From Leifsonia sp. 71-9 (GTDB lineage Bacteria > Actinomycetota > Actinomycetes > Actinomycetales > Microbacteriaceae): a stretch of DNA of 64,000 nt. The stretch is from contig NZ_MKVJ01000014.1 in the NCBI RefSeq assembly GCF_001898805.1, positions 166,410 to 230,409 on the forward strand, in the 5' to 3' direction. A program made the position numbers and the translations under genes. The notes under the pieces are model-generated. The model worked only from the letters and a program-made list of their open reading frames with translations, searched no databases and had not been told where the DNA came from. This document shows, one piece after another, positions 26,100 through 34,886 of this stretch (position 1 is its first letter; each line of letters opens with the position of its first letter).

Positions 26100-26736
26100 G
26101 GCCCGCGACGAGGTTCACCGTCGTCGCGAGGATGACCGACCCGAACAGGTAGGACAGCAGGGTGTGCCGGAGGATCGCCATCCGGATGTACGAGCTGCTG
26201 ATGTTCGTGTCGGAGACCTGGAACGTCATCCCGAGCGTGAACGCCAGGTAGGCGAAGTCGCTGTAGCGCGGCGGCTCCTTCTGGTTGAAGTCGATCCCGC
26301 CGTCCTTGCGGTAGTACATGCGGGCGTAGCGCAGCGTGTAGACGGTGTGGACGAGCGCCCAGGAGAGCCCGACGCTCAGCACGGCGAGCAGCGCCACGAG
26401 CAGTTGCGGCGCCCCCTTCAACTGCCGCGCGTCCACGACGATGTAGACGACCGCCACGACGGAGGCGACGGAGGCCGCGAGCAGGATCCAGTCGCTGACG
26501 CGACGGCCCGGGTCCTCCAGGGTCGCGTGGCTGCGGGTCTGCTCGCCGTCGAGCCGCCAGACCTTCGCCCACACCCACACGATGTAGACGATGCACGCGC
26601 CCGCCCAGCCCGCGATCACCGCGTAGTGCCACGCGTCGAGCAGGCCGACGACGACGCCGGTCAGCACACCCACGCCGAGGGCCACGAACATCCTCGGGCG
26701 CGACAGGGCGCGTCCCTTCTGCACTTCGTCGGTCAC
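26092..26736 (-). CDS. DUF1345 family membrane protein
   Basis: The 214-residue protein starts at GTG and has about five hydrophobic helices, for example MFVALGVGVLTGVVVGLLDAW and VVAVVYIVV. The conserved family block is LVHTVYTLRYARMYY, then GIDFNQKEPPRYSDFAYLAF and TLGMTFQVSDTNISS. DUF1345 is widespread and its function is unknown. The gene overlaps folA at the 3' ends and diverges from the aminotransferase gene. Confidence 0.85.
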   Translation of the reverse strand: MTDEVQKGRALSRPRMFVALGVGVLTGVVVGLLDAWHYAVIAGWAGACIVYIVWVWAKVWRLDGEQTRSHATLEDPGRRVSDWILLAASVASVVAVVYIVVDARQLKGAPQLLVALLAVLSVGLSWALVHTVYTLRYARMYYRKDGGIDFNQKEPPRYSDFAYLAFTLGMTFQVSDTNISSSYIRMAILRHTLLSYLFGSVILATTVNLVAGLT

Positions 26737-26797
26737 ACTCAGGATGTTCGCACACGCTGTCGCCGCGTCGCCCCGCCCGCGCCGCTACGATCGGAAC

Positions 26798-28084
26798 GTG
26801 ACTCCTGCGACTCCTCTCACCGACCTGGACACCGAGGCGCTGCGCGCCGCGCACGCCGAGTTCTCGCGTGCGTACGACGAGCTGAAGGCCTCCGGCCTCG
26901 CCCTCGATCTCACCCGCGGCAAGCCCTCGGCCGAGCAGCTGGATCTCTCCGACGACCTGCTGCACCTGCCGGACGGCGAGTACCGCGACGCCGCGGGCAC
27001 CGACCTGCGCAACTACGGCGGCCCGAACGGGCTCCCCGAGCTCCGTGCGATCTTCTCCGACGCCCTCCGCGTCCCGGTCCCCCAGCTGCTCGCGCTCGGC
27101 AACGCCAGTCTGACGATCATGCACGACGTCATCGTGCAGGCCCTGCTCTACGGCGTGCCCGGCGGCGAGCTCCCCTGGGCGGGCCAGTCGATCAGCTTCC
27201 TCGCCCCGGTCCCCGGCTACGACCGGCACTTCACCATCTGCGAGCGCTTCGGCATCCGCCTCATCCCCGTCCCGATGAACGACGACGGCCCCGACATCGA
27301 GACGGTGGCCTCCCTGCTCGCGACGGACGACAGCATCAAGGGAATGTGGTGCGTTCCGGTGTACTCCAACCCCACCGGCGCCGTGTACAGCGAGGAGGTC
27401 GTGCGCGCCCTGGTGTCGCTGCCGGCCGCCCCCGACTTCCGCCTGATCTGGGACAACGCCTACGCGGTGCACCACCTGACGGACGAGCGCCCGGAGCCGA
27501 TCGACGTGCTCGCCCTCGCGGCAGAGGCCGGCAACCCCGACCGCCCGCTGGTCTTCGCCTCCACCTCGAAGGTCACCTTCCCCGGTGCGGGCGTCGCCTT
27601 CGTCGGTGGGTCCGAGACGAACATCGCGTGGCTCCAGCACAACCTCGGCGCCCAGAGCATCGGGCCGGACAAGATCAACCAGCTGCGTCACGCGCAGTTC
27701 CTCCGCGACGCGGAGGGCCTCGCCGCGCACATGGAGAAGCACCGCGCGATCATCGCCCCGAAGTTCGACGTCGTCGAGGAGACGTTCCGCGCCCGGCTCG
27801 CGCCGTGGGGCGGCGGCACCTGGAGCGCGCCCAAGGGCGGCTACTTCGTCAGCCTCGACGTGCTCGACGGCACCGCCGCACGCGCCGTCCAGCTGGCGAA
27901 GGAGGCCGGCATCGGCGTGACCCCGGCCGGCGCCACCTTCCCGTACGGCGAGGACCCGCGCGACGCCAACATCCGCATCGCTCCGACGTTCCCGCCGATC
28001 GACGAGCTGCGCACCGCACTCGACGGGTTGTGCACCGCGATCCTGCTCGCCGAGGCCGAAGCGCTGCTGGCCGAGCGGGGCTGA
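26798..28084 (+). CDS. Aspartate aminotransferase, subgroup Ic (MocR-type fold I)
   Basis: The 428-residue PLP enzyme closely resembles the corynebacterial AspAT I remember: LDLTRGKPSAEQLDLSDDLL at the start, CPVPGYDRHF-like APVPGYDRHFTICERFG, PMNDDGPD, VPVYSNPTGAVYSEE, IWDNAYAVHHLTDE, and the PLP-lysine motif STSKVTFPGAGVAF. It would interconvert aspartate and oxaloacetate with glutamate and 2-oxoglutarate. An in-frame start at 26744 exists, but GTG 26798 fits family length and has TACGAT (26786-26791) exactly 6 nt upstream, consistent with a leaderless mRNA. Confidence 0.9.
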   Translation: MTPATPLTDLDTEALRAAHAEFSRAYDELKASGLALDLTRGKPSAEQLDLSDDLLHLPDGEYRDAAGTDLRNYGGPNGLPELRAIFSDALRVPVPQLLALGNASLTIMHDVIVQALLYGVPGGELPWAGQSISFLAPVPGYDRHFTICERFGIRLIPVPMNDDGPDIETVASLLATDDSIKGMWCVPVYSNPTGAVYSEEVVRALVSLPAAPDFRLIWDNAYAVHHLTDERPEPIDVLALAAEAGNPDRPLVFASTSKVTFPGAGVAFVGGSETNIAWLQHNLGAQSIGPDKINQLRHAQFLRDAEGLAAHMEKHRAIIAPKFDVVEETFRARLAPWGGGTWSAPKGGYFVSLDVLDGTAARAVQLAKEAGIGVTPAGATFPYGEDPRDANIRIAPTFPPIDELRTALDGLCTAILLAEAEALLAERG

Positions 28085-28091
28085 CCCGGCC

Positions 28092-28622
28092 GTGACCCGC
28101 GCGAGCGCGTCCGACGCCGCTCGGACGGACTGGACGGTCCGTCCGAGCGTCGAGGACGACTGGCCGGCGTACCGCGCCCTCCGGCTCGAGATGCTGGAGG
28201 ACGCGCCGCTGGCGTTCCTCGAGACGCTCGCGACGGCGCGGACGCATCCCGACGAGCACTGGCGCCGGCGCACCGCGGGAACCTCCGCCTCCACCCGGTT
28301 GTTCGCGGCGGTCGCCCCGGACGGCCGCTGGCTGGGCAGCATGGGCGGCCACCAGGCGCCGGGAACGCGCGACCCGTATCTCGTGGGCGTCTACGTGACC
28401 CCGCGGTACCGGGGGCGGGAGGCCGGGATGACGGACGCGCTCCTCGTCGCCGTGATCGACTGGGCGCAGGGACGCGGCGAGCAACTGCTCCTGGATGTCC
28501 ACGAGCACAACCCGGCGGCCATCCGCTACTACGAGCGACGCGGGTTCGTCTTCACCGGGCGCACCCAGCCGTATCCGCTCGACCGGACGACGCTGGAACG
28601 GGAGATGGCGCTCCCCCTGTAG
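28092..28622 (+). CDS. GNAT family N-acetyltransferase
   Basis: The 176-residue protein starts at GTG. The acetyl-CoA-binding core is visible as YLVGVYVTPRYRGREAGMTDALL (V/I-x-P-x-x-R-G-x-x-x-G), with the later NPAAIRYYERRGFVFTGRT. The family acetylates small molecules, antibiotics or protein N-termini, and the substrate is not predictable. It starts 7 nt after the aminotransferase stop and may be cotranscribed with it. Confidence 0.85.
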   Translation: MTRASASDAARTDWTVRPSVEDDWPAYRALRLEMLEDAPLAFLETLATARTHPDEHWRRRTAGTSASTRLFAAVAPDGRWLGSMGGHQAPGTRDPYLVGVYVTPRYRGREAGMTDALLVAVIDWAQGRGEQLLLDVHEHNPAAIRYYERRGFVFTGRTQPYPLDRTTLEREMALPL

Positions 28623-28648
28623 CGCCGCCCGGTCCCGGACGCGGAGAA

Positions 28649-28676
28649 GGGCCGCACGGACGGCTCCGTGCGGCCC
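28649..28676. terminator. Bidirectional terminator between GNAT and dhaM
   Basis: GGGCCGCACGGA (28649-28660) and TCCGTGCGGCCC (28665-28676) form a perfect 12-bp stem with a CGGC loop. It lies between the stops of two convergent genes. Confidence 0.8.
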
Positions 28677-28688
28677 TCCCCGCGAGCG

Positions 28689-29417
28689 TCAGACCTCGCC
28701 GAAGCCCGTCTCGACGAGCGCCACGAGGGCGTCGACCGCTTCGGATCCGGCCGGATCCTCCGAAGCGATGCGGGCGGTGGACCCGGCCGTCAGACCGAGC
28801 GACATCACCCCGAGCAGGCTCTTCGCGTCCTTGCCGTTGACGGTGACCTTCACCGGGAAGGTGCTGGCCAGCTTCACGAAGTCGGCGGCGGGGCGTGCGT
28901 GCAGCCCCTGCGGGTTGCGCACGAGCACCTCGCGTTCGTACGGTCCGCCCGGCGCGGCGGGGGCCGCCGGAGGGGCGTCGGCAGCGACCGGAGCCGCCGC
29001 CTGCTCCGTGGCCTGTTCCGCCGCCGGCCACGCCGCACGGGCGCTCTCGGCCGCCTCGGCGACCTCGGCCAGCTCGGCTCCGGTCTCGGCGGCGACGGAG
29101 GCGGCGATCCCGCCCTCGACGTACGGCACGTCGACGACGCGCACGCGGGCGCGCTCGTCGTCGGACAGCATGTCGAGAACGGTCTCGGCGGTGAGCAGAG
29201 CGGAGCCGAGGTCGCTGATGACCACGACCCCGGCGCCCGAGTCCGCCTCGCCGACGCCCGCCATCACCTTGGCGAAACTGGTCCCGATCCCGTCGTCGTC
29301 GGTGCCGCCGGCCGCGATCAGGCGCACGGACGGCGCCATCTGGCCGGCGAGAGCGACGGCGCCCTCCGCGAGGAGGACGCTGTGCGAGACGAAGACGATG
29401 CCGACGCGGTCCGTCAT
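28689..29417 (-). CDS. dhaM: DhaM: PTS phosphotransferase of dihydroxyacetone kinase, fused to HPr
   Basis: The 242-residue protein passes phosphate from the PTS to DhaL-bound ADP. Residues 1-130 are an EIIA-Man-like domain with the active His12 in GIVFVSHSVLLAEG. An Ala/Pro-rich linker at about 135-160 follows. The C-terminal domain at about 162-242 is HPr-like, with its phosphorylatable His in NPQGLHARPAADFV and the regulatory region KSLLGVMSLG. The EI domain seen in E. coli DhaM is missing, so an EI encoded elsewhere is needed. It overlaps dhaL by 4 nt (ATGA). Confidence 0.92.
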   Translation of the reverse strand: MTDRVGIVFVSHSVLLAEGAVALAGQMAPSVRLIAAGGTDDDGIGTSFAKVMAGVGEADSGAGVVVISDLGSALLTAETVLDMLSDDERARVRVVDVPYVEGGIAASVAAETGAELAEVAEAAESARAAWPAAEQATEQAAAPVAADAPPAAPAAPGGPYEREVLVRNPQGLHARPAADFVKLASTFPVKVTVNGKDAKSLLGVMSLGLTAGSTARIASEDPAGSEAVDALVALVETGFGEV

Positions 29418-30046
29418 CCCGCCGCCTCCGCCGCGGCGCGCAGCAGCAGCGCCGTCGACTGGGAGCCGGGATCCCGATGTCCGGCGGAGCGCTCACCGAG
29501 GTAGCTCGCGCGTCCCTTGCGGGCGACGAGCGGTTCAGTGGCCGCGGCGCCCTGCTCCGCGGCGTCCGCCGCGGCGGCCAGGATCTCGGCCGGGGAGGCG
29601 CCGGACGCCTCGGCCGCGATCGCCGCGTCGACCGCAGGGGTCCACGCGTCGACCATGGTCTTGTCGCCCGGCTCCGCCTTGCCCCGGGACACGATCCCGT
29701 CACGCGCGGCGGCCAGCAGCGCCACCAGGGTGGCGCCGTCGATCTCCGTCCGATCGCCGACCGGCTCGGCCGCCTTGAGGAACGCGGTCCCGTACAGCGG
29801 ACCCGACGCACCTCCCACGGTCGAGATGAGGGTCATCGCGACCGACCGCAGCGCGGCGTTCGGGGTCGCGTCGTCGGGGAGCTTGCCCAGGGCGTCCACC
29901 GACGCGCGGAGGCCGCGGTCCATGTTCTCGCCGTGGTCGCCGTCGCCGATCTCCCTGTCCAGGGTGTTCAGCTCCTGCTTGTGCTCCCCGATGGCCGCGG
30001 CCCCGGCCGTCAGCCAGGCCGAGACCCAGTTCGTGTCCAGCGCCAT
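29414..30046 (-). CDS. dhaL: Dihydroxyacetone kinase ADP-binding subunit DhaL
   Basis: The 210-residue subunit holds ADP as a permanent cofactor that is rephosphorylated by DhaM and transfers phosphate to dihydroxyacetone bound to DhaK. The nucleotide/Mg-binding signature LNTLDREIGDGDHGENMDRG (residues about 26-45) and the later GGASGPLYGTAF and KAEPGDKTMVDAW are clear. It lies between dhaK (31 nt upstream) and dhaM (4-nt overlap). Confidence 0.95.
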   Translation of the reverse strand: MALDTNWVSAWLTAGAAAIGEHKQELNTLDREIGDGDHGENMDRGLRASVDALGKLPDDATPNAALRSVAMTLISTVGGASGPLYGTAFLKAAEPVGDRTEIDGATLVALLAAARDGIVSRGKAEPGDKTMVDAWTPAVDAAIAAEASGASPAEILAAAADAAEQGAAATEPLVARKGRASYLGERSAGHRDPGSQSTALLLRAAAEAAG

Positions 30047-30077
30047 CTGCGCCTCCTCCTCGTGTCGTGTCGTGTGG

Positions 30078-31079
30078 CTAGAGTCCCCAGCGGAGCGCGG
30101 CCGTGTGCACCGGCGCGTCCCAGAGGGAGGTGAGCTCGTCGTCCAGCTTCAGCACCGAGATCGACGCACCCTGCATCTCGAGGGAGGTGACGTAGCTGCC
30201 GACCAGCGACCGCGACAGCGTGATCCCCTTCTCGTCGAGGATCTCGGCCGCGCGGCGGAACAGGATGTAGAGCTCCGACAGCGGCGTGCCGCCCATCCCG
30301 TTGACGAACAGGAGCACCTGGTCGCCCGACGAGAACGGCAGGTCGGTGAGGATCGCGTCCATCATCCGGTCCACCAGGCGGTCGGCCGGCTCGATCTTGA
30401 TGCGCTCGCGACCGGGCTCGCCGTGGATGCCGACGCCGAACTCGATCTCGTCCTCCGGCAGCACGAAGCCCGGCTCCCCGGCGTGGGGTACCGTGCCGTC
30501 GGTCAGCGCCAGGCCGATCGACCGCACGTTCGCATTGACCCGCTCGGCGATCGCGGTGACGCCGTCGAGGTCGTCGCCGCGATCCGCTGCCGCGCCCGCG
30601 ATCTTCTCGACCAGCACGGTGCCGGCGACGCCGCGGCGACCGGCCGTGTAGAGCGAGTCCTGCACCGCGACGTCGTCGTTGGTGACGACGGCGCGCACCT
30701 GGATGCCTTCGGCGCCCACGAGGTCGGCGGCCGTCTCGAAGTTCAGGACGTCGCCGGTGTAGTTCTTGACGATGTGCAGCACGCCCGCTCCGCCGTCGGC
30801 GGCCTTGGTGGCCTCGACGATCGGCATCGGGGTCGGCGAGGTGAAGACCTCGCCGGGCACGGCCGCGTCGAGCATCCCCTTCCCGACGAATCCGGCGTGG
30901 AGGGGCTCGTGGCCGCTGCCGCCGCCGCTGACCAGGCCGACCTTGCCCCGCACGGGGCCGTCGGCCCGCGAGACGAAACGAGGATCGTCCGACACCGTCA
31001 CGATGTCGGCGTGAGCTCGGCCGAACCCCGCGAGGGACTCCGCCACGACGTCGGGTACGTCGTTGATGAGCTTCTTCAT
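30078..31079 (-). CDS. dhaK: Dihydroxyacetone kinase substrate-binding subunit DhaK
   Basis: The 333-residue subunit binds dihydroxyacetone covalently through a histidine. The motifs are KLINDVPDVVAESLAGF at the start, GLVSGGGSGHEPLHAGFVGKGMLD, HIVKNYTGDVLNFE, and EFGVGIHGEPG with the substrate-binding His. The ATG at 31079 is preceded by GGAAGGAAGGG, a strong ribosome-binding site. It begins 23 nt after the trpD stop, so it may be read through from trpD. With dhaL and dhaM it makes dihydroxyacetone phosphate for glycolysis. Confidence 0.95.
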   Translation of the reverse strand: MKKLINDVPDVVAESLAGFGRAHADIVTVSDDPRFVSRADGPVRGKVGLVSGGGSGHEPLHAGFVGKGMLDAAVPGEVFTSPTPMPIVEATKAADGGAGVLHIVKNYTGDVLNFETAADLVGAEGIQVRAVVTNDDVAVQDSLYTAGRRGVAGTVLVEKIAGAAADRGDDLDGVTAIAERVNANVRSIGLALTDGTVPHAGEPGFVLPEDEIEFGVGIHGEPGRERIKIEPADRLVDRMMDAILTDLPFSSGDQVLLFVNGMGGTPLSELYILFRRAAEILDEKGITLSRSLVGSYVTSLEMQGASISVLKLDDELTSLWDAPVHTAALRWGL

Positions 31080-31102
31080 CGAAACCCTTCCTTCCACTGC
31101 TG

Positions 31103-32152
31103 TCAGTGCGTCGCCGCCACCCATTCGTCGAGCTTCGCGGCCGCAGCCCCGGAGTCGATGGCCTGAGCGGCGACCGCCATTTGCGAACGGAACCGATCCA
31201 GGATGGAGTCCTGGACCCTCGACGGGTCGGACGCGAGCTCGTAGGACACGAGCCCGGCCGCCGCGTTGAGCAACACGATGTCGCGCACGGGGCCCTCTTC
31301 GCCCGCGAGCACGGCACGCACGACAGCCGCGTTGTACGCGGCGTCCTTCCCGAGCAGGTCCTCGATCTTCGCGCGGGGGATGCCCAGATCGCGCGGATCG
31401 ATGTCGTGCTCGGTGACGAGGCCCCGAGAGACCTCCCAGACGTGGCTGTGACCGGTGGTCGACAGCTCGTCCAGTCCGTCGTCGCCGCGGAAGACCAGCG
31501 CGGTCGCACCGCGGGTCTGGAACACGCCGACGATGAGCGGGATGCGGTCGAGCGTCGCCACGCCCACCGCAGACGCCTCGGGACGCGCCGGGTTGCACAG
31601 CGGTCCGAGGTAGTTGAAGACGGTCGGCACGCCGAGCTGCGAGCGCACCGGGCCGGCATTGGCGAAACCGGGGTGGAAGGCGCTGGCGAACGCGAACGTG
31701 ATGCCGGTCTTGTTCAGGACCTCCGCGACACGCTCGGCCGGGAGGGCGAGATCGATGCCCAGCGCCGCCAGCACGTCCGACGATCCGGACGAGGAGCTCG
31801 CCGCCTTGTTGCCGTGCTTGATCACCGGCACGCCAGCCGCCGCGGCGACGATGGAGGCGGTCGTCGAGACGTTCACGGTGCCGAAGCGGTCGCCCCCGGT
31901 CCCGACGATGTCCAGCGCCATCGGGTCGACGGGCAGCGGGACGGCGTGGTCCAGGATCGCGTCGCGGAAGCCCACGATCTCGTCGACGGTCTCGCCTTTG
32001 ACCCGCAGGGCGATGAGGAATCCGGCGAGCTGGGCGTCGGTCGCCCGCCCGGTCATGACCTGGTCCATCGCCCACGCGGCGTCCGCCACGCTGAGGTCCT
32101 CCCCGGCGAGCAGGGAGGTGAGCACGGACGACCAGGACTGTGATTCCGTCAT
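31103..32152 (-). CDS. trpD: Anthranilate phosphoribosyltransferase TrpD
   Basis: The 349-residue enzyme attaches phosphoribose from PRPP to anthranilate in tryptophan synthesis. The PRPP-binding GTGGDRFGTVNVSTTASIVAAAAG and the KHGNKAASSSSGSSDVL loop are present, as are NYLGPLCNPARP and the late GRDGLDEL-like DGLDELSTTGHS. No other trp gene is nearby; actinobacterial trpD is often isolated next to ctaE, as here. A minus-strand TAGGAT (plus 32159-32164) lies 6 nt before the ATG. Confidence 0.95.
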   Translation of the reverse strand: MTESQSWSSVLTSLLAGEDLSVADAAWAMDQVMTGRATDAQLAGFLIALRVKGETVDEIVGFRDAILDHAVPLPVDPMALDIVGTGGDRFGTVNVSTTASIVAAAAGVPVIKHGNKAASSSSGSSDVLAALGIDLALPAERVAEVLNKTGITFAFASAFHPGFANAGPVRSQLGVPTVFNYLGPLCNPARPEASAVGVATLDRIPLIVGVFQTRGATALVFRGDDGLDELSTTGHSHVWEVSRGLVTEHDIDPRDLGIPRAKIEDLLGKDAAYNAAVVRAVLAGEEGPVRDIVLLNAAAGLVSYELASDPSRVQDSILDRFRSQMAVAAQAIDSGAAAAKLDEWVAATH

Positions 32153-32281
32153 GAAACGATCCTATTGCGAGGCGGCGGGGCGCGGGGAGCCACCCGTCTT
32201 CGAGCCCAACTAAGGGCAGCCTAACCAGTCTGGGGGCGAATTCAGACCCTTCAGGTGAGAAAACCACGGCTTCTTTTCAGC

Positions 32282-32294
32282 CATAATGGGTACG
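32282..32294 (+). promoter_or_regulatory. ctaE-qcrCAB promoter (leaderless)
   Basis: CATAAT at 32282-32287 is a good -10 and lies 6 nt before GTG 32294, predicting transcription to start at the start codon. The -35 position (about 32259-32264) is not consensus. Confidence 0.5.
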
Positions 32295-32929
32295 TGACGA
32301 GCACCTCAATTTCCCCTGCACCGAGTGCGCCGGCGATCAACCGGCCCAACGTCGTGGCCGTCGGCACCATCGTCTGGCTCGGCTCGGAGGTGATGTTCTT
32401 CGCGGGACTGTTCGCGATCTACTTCACCCTCAAGTCGACTTCGCCGGACCTCTGGGCAGCCGAGACGGCGCACCTCAACATCCCGTACGCGGCGACGAAC
32501 ACGACCATCCTCGTGCTCAGCTCCGTCACGTGCCAGTTCGGGGTGTTCGCAGCGGAGCGGCTGCAGGCGCACCGCACGGGCGGCCTGTTCCAGTTCTGGA
32601 AGTGGGGCCTCGTCGAGTGGTTCCTGCTCTCCTACGTCCTGGGCGCGATCTTCGTGTCGGGCCAGATCCTCGAGTACGCCACGCTCGTCACCGAGGGAAT
32701 CTCCATCCACTCCAACGCCTACGGCTCGGCGTTCTACCTCACCACCGGCTTCCACGGACTCCACGTGACCGGCGGCCTCATCGCCTTCCTCCTCGTCATC
32801 GGCCGCGCGTTCGCGGTCAAGCACTTCGGCCACAAGGAGGCGACGAGCGCCATCGTCGTCTCCTACTACTGGCACTTCGTCGACGTCGTGTGGATCGGAC
32901 TGTTCGCGGTCATCTACATCATCCGTTAG
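32294..32929 (+). CDS. ctaE: Cytochrome c oxidase subunit III CtaE
   Basis: The 211-residue subunit of aa3 oxidase has five to six hydrophobic helices, including [22 protein letters not shown] (typical SE-x-M-F-F-x-x-F motif) and [21 protein letters not shown] with the family GFHGxHV motif. It ends with [19 protein letters not shown] longer in-frame start at 32255 would add 13 residues. I chose GTG 32294 because of the -10 element placed 6 nt before it. It leads the qcrCAB genes, as in other Actinobacteria. Confidence 0.95.
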   Translation: MTSTSISPAPSAPAINRPNVVAVGTIVWLGSEVMFFAGLFAIYFTLKSTSPDLWAAETAHLNIPYAATNTTILVLSSVTCQFGVFAAERLQAHRTGGLFQFWKWGLVEWFLLSYVLGAIFVSGQILEYATLVTEGISIHSNAYGSAFYLTTGFHGLHVTGGLIAFLLVIGRAFAVKHFGHKEATSAIVVSYYWHFVDVVWIGLFAVIYIIR

Positions 32930-32955
32930 TAGAAATCAGGAGCTGACCTCACCCC

Positions 32956-33774
32956 ATGCGTCCGAACACCCGCAGCAAGGCGAAGCCCGTCCGTAAGACC
33001 GGTCGCCGTCACCCCTTGGCCACCGTCGCACTCCTCGCGATCGGTCTGGGCCTCACCGGCGGCGCCTACGCTGCTTTCACCACCACGACCGCCTCGGCCG
33101 AGACGACGCCCGCCGTCGCCTCCCAGGCCACGGTCGACGAGGGCCAGAAGCTCTTCCAGGCCAACTGCGCCACCTGCCACGGCATGTCGGCCCAGGGCAC
33201 CGCCGAGGCGCCGAGCCTGATCGGCGTCGGCTCCGCCGCCGTCGACTTCCAGGTCGGCACCGGCCGCATGCCCATGCAGATGCAGGGCCCGCAGGCGCAG
33301 GAGAAGCCGGTCCAGTTCACCGACGAGCAGGTGTCGGCGCTGGCCGACTACGTGGCGTCGCTGGCCCCCGGCCCCTCGATCCCCGAGCAGAAGTACCTCG
33401 ACGGCAAGGGCGACGCCGCCAACGGCGCCGAGCTCTTCCGCATCAACTGCGCCATGTGCCACAACGTGGCCGGCGCCGGTGGTGCGCTCACCGAGGGCAA
33501 GTACGCCCCGCCGCTGACGGGTGTGAGCGCCAAGCACATCTACGAGGCCATGGTCACGGGCCCGCAGAACATGCCGGTGTTCAACGACCTGAACATCAAC
33601 CCGCAGGGCAAGGCCGACATCATCACGTACCTCATGTACATCCAGGAGCACCCGTCCCCGGGCGGCTTCGAGCTCGGCTCGCTCGGCCCGGTGGCCGAGG
33701 GCCTGTTCCTCTGGATCTTCGGTCTCGGCGCGATCGTCGCACTGACCGTCTGGATCACGGCGAAGTCCAACTAG
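32956..33774 (+). CDS. qcrC: bc1 complex dihaem cytochrome c subunit QcrC
   Basis: The 272-residue membrane-anchored cytochrome has two CxxCH haem-c sites, ANCATCHGMS (about residue 72) and INCAMCHNVA (about residue 165). It has an N-terminal hydrophobic signal/anchor (PLATVALLAIGLGLTGGAYAAF) and a C-terminal transmembrane helix (LFLWIFGLGAIVALTVWI). In Actinobacteria this dihaem subunit replaces soluble cytochrome c and passes electrons directly to the CuA site of the aa3 oxidase within a supercomplex. Confidence 0.97.
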   Translation: MRPNTRSKAKPVRKTGRRHPLATVALLAIGLGLTGGAYAAFTTTTASAETTPAVASQATVDEGQKLFQANCATCHGMSAQGTAEAPSLIGVGSAAVDFQVGTGRMPMQMQGPQAQEKPVQFTDEQVSALADYVASLAPGPSIPEQKYLDGKGDAANGAELFRINCAMCHNVAGAGGALTEGKYAPPLTGVSAKHIYEAMVTGPQNMPVFNDLNINPQGKADIITYLMYIQEHPSPGGFELGSLGPVAEGLFLWIFGLGAIVALTVWITAKSN

Positions 33775-33812
33775 CCGGTACTGAGCGTAGAGAAAGCGTA
33801 AGAAGGAGAACC

Positions 33813-34886
33813 ATGGCACAGGACGAGAACGGCGGTCACGAGCTGACGCCAGCCAGTTCGTCAGATGTCGACGTGCACCGCGCGGGCGACGCCGGGACGG
33901 CCATCGTCGTCCGCGACGCGCCCGAGAACCCCGGCTTCCCGCCGCACCGGCCGCGCGTCACCGACCTCGACCCCAAGAAGGAACGGCGCGCCGAGCGCAC
34001 CGTCTACACGCTGTTCTACCTCTCGATCGCCGGCAGCATCTGGGCGGTCGCGGCGTACATGGCGTTCCCGATCCACGACAGCGACCCGAGCTCGGTCCGC
34101 CTGAACAACCTGTTCATCGGCGTCGGCATCACGCTCGCCCTCCTCGCCATCGGCATCGGGGCCGTCCACTGGGGCAAGGCGCTCATGCACGAGAAGGAGG
34201 GCGTCGACCTCCGCCACCCCGTGCACGGCAGCGAGGCCACCACCGAGCGGGCCGTGGAGATCTTCCGCCAGGCCGACGAGGAGTCCGGCTTCAACCGCCG
34301 CACGCTCGTCCGCAACAGCCTCATCGGCGCCCTCATCGCCTTCCCGCTCCCCGCGGTCGTCCTGTTCCGCGGTCTCGCGCCGCAGGACCTCGACCCGGTC
34401 GAGGAGCTCTCCCAGACGATGTGGGCCAAGGGCGTCCGCCTCACCCGCGACCCGTCCGGCACGCCCATCAAGGCGGCGGACGTCACGCTGGGCAGCGCGT
34501 TCCACGTCATCCCGGAGGGCCTCAACGAGGCCGAGGACATGCTCGAGCAGAAGGCCAAGGCCGCCGTGCTCCTCATGCGCCTCAAGCCGGAGGACCTGCA
34601 CGTCTCGAAGGGTCGCGAGACCTGGAACTACGACGGCATCGTCGCCTACTCCAAGATCTGCACGCACGTCGGGTGCCCGGTGGCACTCTACGAGCAGCAG
34701 ACCCACCACCTGCTCTGCCCGTGCCACCAGTCGCAGTTCGACATCACGCACGAGGCCGAGGTCATCTTCGGACCGGCCAAGCGCCCGCTGCCGCAGCTTC
34801 CGATCACCGTTGACGCCGATGGCTACCTGGTCGCCCGTAGCGACTTCCACGAGCCCGTCGGCCCGAGCTTCTGGGAGCGCCATTGA
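33813..34886 (+). CDS. qcrA: Rieske iron-sulfur subunit QcrA
   Basis: The 357-residue protein has an extended acidic N-terminus, then three hydrophobic helices (TVYTLFYLSIAGSIWAVAAYMAF, NNLFIGVGITLALLAIGIGAV, LIGALIAFPLPAVVLF). The C-terminal Rieske fold binds a 2Fe-2S cluster through CTHVGC and CPCHQS. It transfers electrons from menaquinol to cytochrome c. A good AGAAGGAGAA ribosome site precedes ATG 33813. Three helices rather than one is normal for Actinobacteria. Confidence 0.96.
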   Translation: MAQDENGGHELTPASSSDVDVHRAGDAGTAIVVRDAPENPGFPPHRPRVTDLDPKKERRAERTVYTLFYLSIAGSIWAVAAYMAFPIHDSDPSSVRLNNLFIGVGITLALLAIGIGAVHWGKALMHEKEGVDLRHPVHGSEATTERAVEIFRQADEESGFNRRTLVRNSLIGALIAFPLPAVVLFRGLAPQDLDPVEELSQTMWAKGVRLTRDPSGTPIKAADVTLGSAFHVIPEGLNEAEDMLEQKAKAAVLLMRLKPEDLHVSKGRETWNYDGIVAYSKICTHVGCPVALYEQQTHHLLCPCHQSQFDITHEAEVIFGPAKRPLPQLPITVDADGYLVARSDFHEPVGPSFWERH

